64,000 nucleotides of DNA from Euphorbia lathyris (Eukaryota > Streptophyta > Magnoliopsida > Malpighiales > Euphorbiaceae): positions 36,857,501-36,921,500 of the forward strand of contig NC_088915.1 in the NCBI RefSeq assembly GCF_963576675.1. The letters are read 5' to 3'. The notes beneath the pieces were generated by a model. That model saw nothing but the letters and a program-made list of their open reading frames with translations, did not search any database and was not told the DNA's origin. Position 1 is the stretch's first letter, and each line of letters starts with the position of its first letter. This document shows positions 57,583 to 64,000 of the stretch, in pieces. Both the position numbers and the translations under genes were made by a program.

Positions 57583-58115
57583 GTTTTTAATATGCTCATC
57601 AAATCGGATTGAACTGGTTGAACCGATCGAATCAACCGTGACCTGATTCGGTTGAGTGGTTTGGTCCGATTACCCATTCATCCATATTTAATGGAAAAAT
57701 AAATAAATATGTTGAAGGAGAAATTTGAACATGGACCATTAAGTATCATTATATACATCTTACCACTAAACTAGCTTTCAACTTGTGATTAATAACAACA
57801 CTATATACCTATATATTATACTAATACTTAAAATTAAAAATATAATTTAGTATTTATTTTTATATATTTTGATAAATATTATTAAAAACTTAATAATCTT
57901 TGCAATATCAACAAATTTACTTAGTATTTAATTTTTAAATATACATGAAATAAATTTAATACTATTAGTAAATTTTATAATTTAAATTAAATTAAAAAAA
58001 TGTATATATTATTTATGAGGTCATTCGGTTCAACTAATCCGAGTTAACTGGTTTAACCAATTAACCTCCGATCTAGTTGTCAATCTGGTTCGACCTCCAA
58101 TCCGGTTTTTAAAAT
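57583..58115. mobile_element. Possible non-autonomous repeat rich in GGTT/AACC
   Basis: The ends carry AAATCGGATTGAACTGG and, inverted, CCAATCCGG, with many GGTTGAACCG-like words at both sides of an AT-rich core. This composition is typical of small plant DNA-transposon relics. No target duplication identified; boundaries are approximate. Confidence 0.4.
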
Positions 58116-58187
58116 ATTGTTCAAAATTCCAACAATTAAGTTTTCCACCTATAAATTAATCACAAAAAAACTACCTAATATTTTTTA

Positions 58188-59314
58188 GGGTTAATATACA
58201 TATTTACCCCTGTATTATCACGGAAAAACAGATATGCCCTTATACCAAATATACCAACAAAACTATCCCTGAATTTTCCACAAACTTGCAACTATACCCT
58301 AATCTAACGGACTAAACTTATTTGACCTAACACCATTAGTCTAGTCATCAGATTACTGACATACCACCAATTAATACACTACACATCATTGACTTCTTTT
58401 TCTTTCTCTCGAAATTCAAAAGCTTGGAAAGTCTTTATCAATGGCAGCCATCTCCTTCATTCTCCTTTCTTCATGTTCATCAAGTCTAGTCTGTGTTCTC
58501 ATATTCTTCTTTACTTTTCTCAATCAGAGGCGAACTCAAGCAAAGAAATGATGGCTTCTCACATCCTAAGACGCGTTCTATCTAGCCGCTCTTCCGCTCA
58601 GATCCTCTCCTCTTCTACGTCCACCGCTAGAGCTTTCTATTCTTCTTCCTCTACTATTACAGCCACTCTCTTTCTCGGCGATGGTATCAGCCCTGAGATT
58701 GCTGACTCCATCAAACGGGTCTCTATTCTTCCTCTCCTTCATTACAATTCCAATTGAATATGTGTACTCTGATTTTATGCCTACTTTTGCTCCTGATTTG
58801 AACTTTTTTTTGTTTAGAGTGGAGAATTATGAGATTTATGTTTAGCTTTCTTTTTTTTACCTCAATTTTGTTGTTGCTTATGCGTCTGTCTTTGTTGATT
58901 TAGATTGTGTCAATTGATTTATTGCATGAATCGATCAAAATTCTGATGGGGAGTGTATTTTTCCCCTCCTTTTGATGATTAACATGTATAGATACATCCT
59001 AATTCTTCTAATCTGTCCTTTTGGCTCACTTGGGACTGGAGTTTGGAATTGTTGCAGAAAGAGAGAATGTTGTTGTTAAATGGGAGATAGATAGGAAAGT
59101 AGGAGAGAGTGAATGAGAGATGAAAGTAAGAGAGAAAGAAGAAGAAGGTGATGTTTATGGGGATGACGCCGTTTATGTCAAATAAGTAAGTCTGTTAGAT
59201 TAGGGTATAATTACAAGTTTGTGGAAAATTCGAGTATAGTTTTGTGGGTTTATTTGATATAAGAACATATCTGTTTTTCCGTGATAATATAGGAACAAAC
59301 ATGTGTATTAACCC
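58188..59314 (+). mobile_element. Mutator-like element carrying a host exon (Pack-MULE type)
   Basis: Terminal inverted repeats of about 145 bp: GGGTTAATATACATATTTAC at the left matches the reverse complement of the right end (GGGTTAATACACATGTTTGT), continuing through ATTATCACGGAAAAACAGAT in both arms. Flanks are TATTTTTTA (58179-58187) and TTTTTTTTA (59315-59323), a 9-bp duplication with one mismatch, as expected of Mutator-type elements. The interior has no transposase and holds the first exon of isocitrate dehydrogenase with 5' leader and intron sequence. Confidence 0.8.
58548..58718 (+). pseudogene. Captured first exon of mitochondrial NAD-dependent isocitrate dehydrogenase
   Basis: The frame from ATG 58548 begins MMASHILRRVLSSRSSAQIL, a Ser/Arg-rich mitochondrial targeting peptide, then TATLFLGDGISPEIADSIKR, the N-terminal nucleotide-binding region of plant NAD isocitrate dehydrogenase subunits. 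Known plant proteins read FPGDGIGPEI here; the Pro-to-Leu and Gly-to-Ser changes are single C-to-T/G-to-A steps and suggest decay. The exon ends at an in-phase codon at 58718, followed by GT; the sequence after it looks like an intron, with a GTTGCAG acceptor-like string near 59051-59057. The open frame continues 13 codons into the intron and stops at 58757. Confidence 0.82.
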
Positions 59315-59323
59315 TTTTTTTTA

Positions 59324-59578
59324 CTATGTTATTAACAAAATTTTAAACAACATTGCCAAAATGTACGAATGACTTCAGTTTATCAGCAAACTTGTTTAGA
59401 ATATATGACATGACAGTCAAATAATAGTAAAATCAGTGCGTTCAAATGTTTTTTATTAGGTGAAGGGGAAATTAGTCTTGCTTGAAAATGTAAGAGTAAA
59501 ATTTCACTATTTCTTTTCCAAAGTTATAACAACATCTCCATTGACATGCAAATGAATTCCAAGCCAATTATAAAAATG
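59324..59578. other. Spacer between the Mutator-like element and the foldback
   Basis: No gene or repeat recognised. Confidence 0.4.
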
Positions 59579-59756
59579 AGTTGCGTTCACATGGACCCTG
59601 ATGACCACGTAAATTTGATCATTTACCGTTAGATCTAGGCATATTAACATCTTAAGGTGGAGATTCAAAACATCCTAAGGTTTATATTTAATCCGCCTAG
59701 ATCTAACGGTAAATGATCAAATTTACGTGGTTATCAGGGTCCATGTGAACGCAACT
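59579..59756. mobile_element. 178-bp foldback element with near-perfect 62-bp arms
   Basis: 59579-59640 and 59695-59756 are reverse complements over 62 bp with one mismatch, around a 54-bp loop. The outer end is AGTTGCGTTCACATGG. Flanks TTATAAAAA and TTATAAATA may be a duplication. No coding sequence. Confidence 0.75.
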
Positions 59757-60121
59757 GTTATAAATACATAGGTGACATTTTTTAAAAAATATTTTATCCT
59801 TAATTTTAAACAAAATCCATGTATTTACACTGATTCGTAGATGACGCCCTGTGACCTTTTTTTGTTAAAATGAGGATTGTGTTTGTCGCCCATTTTTAAT
59901 ACCAAAGACTTTTGTTGATACTGCCAATTTGACTGTTGATGGTCTCAAAATAGAAAATTCCATGAATTTGATGATATTTAAACAACTTTAATTTTTCAAC
60001 TTTTTACTTTTGATGTTATTTATATTGTTTAGTGAGAAGAGAGAAAGTTAATATTTATAGAAAGAAAGCTCAACAAATAATGATTTTGAAAAATTAAAAA
60101 TGTGGTTCTATGGTAAATATG

Positions 60122-61373
60122 TTACTCCCTCCGTACTGAATTATATGTCGTTTAAGGGAGAGAGAAAAATTCTGAATTATAAGTCGTTTTTACTCAATGA
60201 TATTGGAATATCCAACTACGTCTTTCTAGCTAACTTCAGGTGACCTGAGAACAAAAAATATCATCAAACAGGGACCGAAGTCCGACGAACCCTTTCCGAT
60301 GCTTAAGTCAGTGAAGAGAATACTAACTTGAAAGCAATGTAATAAGAATGCATTATATGAAATCGCGTTCCTATAATGATCATTTCCATGCTATTTATAG
60401 ATAACTTTTTACCTTTTAGTTTGTGCCCTGTACACGTATCAATATATTATAGGTTCTGGGACCCTATAATTTCGCAATGAGCATAGTTGAACGTGCTTTT
60501 AACATCCAAAGCTCTCTTTCCATTTTCGTCTTTCGGAAAGACCCTTCTTAACAGGTTGGCCTGGTGTCTTAGTAATTAATGGGCATGGGCTTCGTTCATT
60601 TAAGCCCATAAATCATTAGTTACCATATCACTCAATTTTGCCCTTGCTAAAAATTATCCTTTGATAACACATCTTTCTAAAAATATGGAAAGTTTATGAG
60701 ATAATATTTAATAGAGAGAATATTATGCACTTTACAAATTTATCTATTTTAATTATATTGTAATTAGACCTGTCCATGGGCCAGGCGGGACCGGACTCGG
60801 GCCGGACCTAACGGGCTTTTAGGTAAAAACACCAAGTCCAAGCCCAGCTCAGCCCACTATTAATTTAGGTGGGCTCGGGTCGGGCTGGACTCGGGCTTAA
60901 ACATCAAATATCAAGCCCAGCCCATATAAATCCACCTAAAAATATATGCATAATTTTTAATTAAATAAAATAAAATTTATACCTAAAAGTAAATATTTAA
61001 TATATAAATTTATTAATTTATTGATTAATATTAATAGGCGGGTCGGACTGGCCTAGTCCGTGCTATTTTTATCAATCCCAAACCCGTCCAAAATATAGGT
61101 GGGCTTTAACGGGCCTGAGTCGGACTGGGTCTAAGATCAATTTTTATTGTTCAAGCCCGGCCCAAGGGACACAGGCCTGGACGGGACAGATGGGTATCCG
61201 GGCCCGTGGTTAGGTCTAATTGTAATTTATAAGAAGAGAGCGAATATTGTATGAGAATTAGTCATGAAAGAGGAGATTATATGGTAGTATTGTCCTTTTA
61301 ACCCTATTTAATAACTCTTTAATTTATAAAATTTTATCATAAACGACATATATTTCAGAACAAATGGAATACT
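60122..61373. mobile_element. Stowaway/Mariner-like element, expanded by inserts
   Basis: Left end TACTCCCTCCGTACTGAA, the Stowaway signature, and further in ATATGTCGTTTA. The right end, inverted, reads TAGTATTCCATTTGTTCTG then ATATGTCGTTTA. TA at both edges fits the TA target duplication. At 1.25 kb it is much longer than a normal Stowaway MITE because it holds the hAT-type insert and other unidentified sequence (60220-60620). Confidence 0.65.
60765..61218. mobile_element. 454-bp GC-rich hAT-type MITE
   Basis: Flanked by ATTGTAAT on both sides (60757-60764 and 61219-61226), an 8-bp duplication as made by hAT transposases. Ends TAGACCTG and, inverted, TAGACCTA. The interior is dominated by GGGCC/CCGGA/GGGTCGG words, a composition seen in a widespread class of plant MITEs. 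No coding sequence. Confidence 0.8.
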
Positions 61374-61540
61374 AAATAAAATTAATTCTTGATATTTCCT
61401 ATTTTGAAGTCATCAACGGTCAAATTGGCAGTCAATTCAGAAGTCTTTGATTTTGCAAATGGGCAATAAGCACAGTCCGTGTTTTGAAAATTAAAACGGT
61501 TTCTTTTCTTAATTAACTCTATTGAGAGAGAGGAACAATA

Positions 61541-61605
61541 TACCTCGATTGAGTGAAATGAAGCACTGAATCAGGAACAGAATACCTCGATTGAGTGAAA
61601 GGAAG
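61541..61605. repeat. Short direct repeat
   Basis: TACCTCGATTGAGTGAAA occurs at 61541 and 61583 in an otherwise purine-rich stretch. Confidence 0.75.
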
Positions 61606-61864
61606 ACGATGAAAAAGGAGAACAGAGAAGAGAGAAAGGAAGACGAGATTGTAGGGAGCGGAAGATTGACCGGATCTCCCGAAGTTCATCATCGATCGGA
61701 GGCACGGGTTTGAGAAGGAAGGAGAAGATGAGAAGGTCGGTCAAACGACAAACAAGAATCCTAAAATCCAAATTTATACTTAAATTTTCGTATTCATAAA
61801 TTTACCCAATTAATTACAGAATACCTCCTCCTGTTTTCTTATTATTTTTTTTTAATTTATACTA

Positions 61865-62162
61865 ACATTATTTACGTTGGTCTGTTACAAAGGACCGACG
61901 AAAATAATTCAATTGATATTTGCATCAATCCGTTTAAAAATGCTCATGCAAATAATACAAGTATTTGCGTTGGTCCTATTAAAGGATCGATGCAAATAAT
62001 TCAATTGATATTTGCATCGACCCGTTTAAAAGGGTTGATGAAAATAATACAGTTATTTACGTCGGTCCAAAACAAAGGGCCGATGCAAATGGACCTTTTG
62101 CATCACACTTTATAAGGACAGACACAAATACGTCGATGTAAATGATCATTTTTGCACTAGTG
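61865..62162. mobile_element. Right end of a CACTA (En/Spm-like) transposon
   Basis: The inverted end at 62162 reads CACTAGTGCAAAAATGATC. Just inside it, words close to ATTTGCATCGGCCC and their complements recur at least eight times in both orientations, the subterminal repeats to which CACTA transposases bind. No matching left end is found in the preceding 3 kb, so this is probably a truncated end. No transposase. Confidence 0.65.
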
Positions 62163-63300
62163 AGTTTTAGTTAAAAAAAATTATATTCAAGTTGTATGAT
62201 AATAAAAATATAATTGTTCACTTAAAATGTCTCTGAAAAATCTCGAATCGATAAATCGGACAAATTGTCAAAAAAAATATAATTATTTTTTATCTAAAAA
62301 TAATTATCATTGGCTCTCTTAATTAAGTTAAACATTATAACTATGGTAAAGTTGATTTCAATAGTTAAGGGTGTCAAATCGTTTAAGTTAAATTTCGAAT
62401 TCGAATCGTAACATATATTAAAAAAGCTTTACTTATTGGAGGATCCACCTAAAAAGTAGTGTTTGATAAACTATCAAAATATAAGTGATAAAATTAATAT
62501 ATTTGAGATAAAAATAATACAATAAATTACATACTTTTAAAATCATACATAATAATATAATAACAATAATTTTACACTTTTTTGGTAAACCATTAATTTT
62601 ACACTAAACATATAATTAAAACAACACAAAAATAATATAAACTGTTGTGTTTTCTTTAATTTTCATTACAGTTATAATTAAATTTGCATATAATTTATTA
62701 ACTCAAATATTAATTAATTAATCTAATAAAATTTAGTCATTGGACAATAAATTAAAAATGTTTGATTTATTAACAATATATATTTTATATTAAATTATTA
62801 ATTGGGTCTATAAATTGAAAGTGATATGAATTATAAAATAATTGTATGAATAAAATGTATTTAAAAGTGAGAATAAAATTCTGTTAATGTGACAGTAAAG
62901 ACCAATTGTAAAGAAATTATAAAGATAAAGATGATTTACGATCAAATTTGGATCTTATCACTAAAATTTAAATAGTTTTAAAATTTATTATAATTCTTTA
63001 AAAAACATATATCTATTTACTCTTTACATTTTCTTCACTCATTTAGCCAATTTATTTTTAAATTATTTTATATATAATAAATAGCGTAGTGTTTACATGG
63101 ATATCGACTAACATTAGATTTAGGATTTTGATAAAACCTAGAATAAATTTATCTTAAAATTCTAATAAACTTTAAATTTTATTGTCTGATAAAAAAAAAC
63201 TATATCATTATTATGCTTCTTTTGATATGGAAGGAGTACGATGTGTCTCGTAATATTTTGGACATAATTATATTGACTCTATATAGTATTATATCAATGT
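62163..63300. other. AT-rich gene-free spacer
   Basis: No gene, RNA gene or clear repeat recognised. Confidence 0.5.
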
Positions 63301-63351
63301 TTAAGGGTTGATGAGATGATTAATGATGCTTGCTTTTATTCGAGAGGTCTT

Positions 63352-63364
63352 GTGTTCGATTCCC
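63352..63364 (+). other. tRNA B-box-like string, possible SINE remnant
   Basis: GTGTTCGATTCCC matches the B-box of tRNA-derived promoters. It sits after GATGAGATGATTAATGATGC, a weak A-box-like area. No cloverleaf can be drawn, so at most a SINE relic. Confidence 0.25.
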
Positions 63365-63639
63365 TTCAATCTTATTTTCTTTTAAAAAGTTTTTATTTTT
63401 AAATAGACTCTTTATTTTTATTTTCATTAACACATTTGAATTCATTTTTAATGTCTTTACCATTAAAAAAATAAACATATTTAATATTCAATTAGTTCAA
63501 TGATAGTTTCTAAAAAAATGATAAATTTTTTACAGTTTTAATGCGTTGGAGGCTAAAAATTTTTTGTCCAGCCCTAACGGTCTGGACTTTGAAAATTTAC
63601 CATCAACCGCACAGTTAATTTCGATTTTTTTTTAACGTT

Positions 63640-63840
63640 TTGAATTTTTTTTTATTAATATGTTTGAACCCCGGGTCATTTGGAGTCCTGATTCCGCCAC
63701 TGATTATCAATGATTCTAAAGTTTTGGTTGGTGAGGATATTAAGCTCATTGATGATAACTTTGTCTTTATTTCCTTCCATGACGTGCAAAGAGATGCAAA
63801 TTTAATTGCTCGCGGTTTTAAAAATTGGATTGGAAGTTGA
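63640..63840 (+). other. Possible fragment of an RNase H-like frame
   Basis: A short frame ends FVFISFHDVQRDANLIARGF, reminiscent of the end of LINE RNase H domains (SF-V-R-AN-IA). Too short to be certain; no start or upstream domain. Confidence 0.25.
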
Positions 63841-64000
63841 ATCGAATTAACATTCTAGTCAATGATTAATAGATTCAATTAATTGATTGGGATGAGTTGA
63901 ACCAAATGAACATTATATATATAAAATAAAATAAAATTCTTTTCAATTAATCATAAAAATTTATTCATCCAAAAATAAAAATATCCCTATAAAAATGAGT
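63841..64000. other. AT-rich end of window
   Basis: Nothing recognised. Confidence 0.4.

Larger units (their letters stand above)
59874..61478. mobile_element. Inverted-repeat-flanked composite region
   Basis: 59874-59968 aligns without gaps to the reverse complement of 61384-61478 at roughly 80 percent identity by eye (shared CTGCCAATTTGA, CAAAGACTT and CTCAAAATAG-like words). Between them sit the Stowaway-like element and the hAT-type MITE. Probably the ends of an older DNA transposon; family unknown. Confidence 0.55.

Noticed and set aside
58389..58547. Upstream part of the open frame before the dehydrogenase ATG
   Set aside because: Sequence before 58548 looks like 5' leader; the conserved protein begins at MASHILRR.
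61571..61771. 66-codon minus-strand frame
   Set aside because: Lies in purine-rich repeat next to a direct duplication; no motif.

Overview
This window is repeat-dense plant nuclear DNA, most likely from a eudicot. Its content is almost entirely transposable elements: a plant L1-type LINE, Copia elements of the type that carries an extra gene after pol, a Ty3/Gypsy element with a second (archaeal-type) RNase H, and several families of non-autonomous DNA transposons. The only sequence I recognise as derived from an ordinary cellular gene is one captured exon of mitochondrial NAD-dependent isocitrate dehydrogenase. No intact host gene, rRNA, tRNA or CRISPR array was found.

Layout. (1) Bases 1-39082 are a set of nested insertions. 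A plus-strand LINE reverse-transcriptase gene runs off the left edge. It is split at 1785/37988 by Copia element A (1786-37982, coding on the minus strand, target duplication CATAC). The right-hand LTR of A was then hit twice: by Copia element B (12519-23990, duplication AGTAT) and by Gypsy element C (24946-37839, duplication CCTGT). Removing the insertions rejoins A's LTR and the LINE reading frame exactly. (2) 39083-41539 is gene-free spacer with two foldback/MITE-like elements. (3) 41540-57550 is a second nest. Copia element E (minus strand) was hit in its reverse-transcriptase region by Copia element D, a relative of A and B. D's right LTR was then hit by F, an inverted LTR of E's family. 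A later deletion fused F to E's gag. (4) 57551-64000 holds DNA-transposon relics: a Mutator-like element carrying the isocitrate dehydrogenase exon, a near-perfect foldback, a Stowaway-like element containing a GC-rich hAT-type MITE, and one end of a CACTA element. AT-rich spacer follows.

How the parts work together. In A, B and D the order in coding orientation is LTR, tRNA-Met primer site, gag with zinc knuckles, pol (protease, integrase, reverse transcriptase, RNase H), a non-coding spacer, a long extra gene (A and B only), purine tract and LTR. B is the youngest: its LTRs differ at about ten positions and its pol frame is open for 1043 codons, although its gag and extra gene are broken. 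A, C, D and E are all defective. The most unusual points are four gag-like modules in element C with no visible protease, the extra gene of A and B with a conserved TATA box upstream of it that also survives in D, and the transposon-captured dehydrogenase exon.
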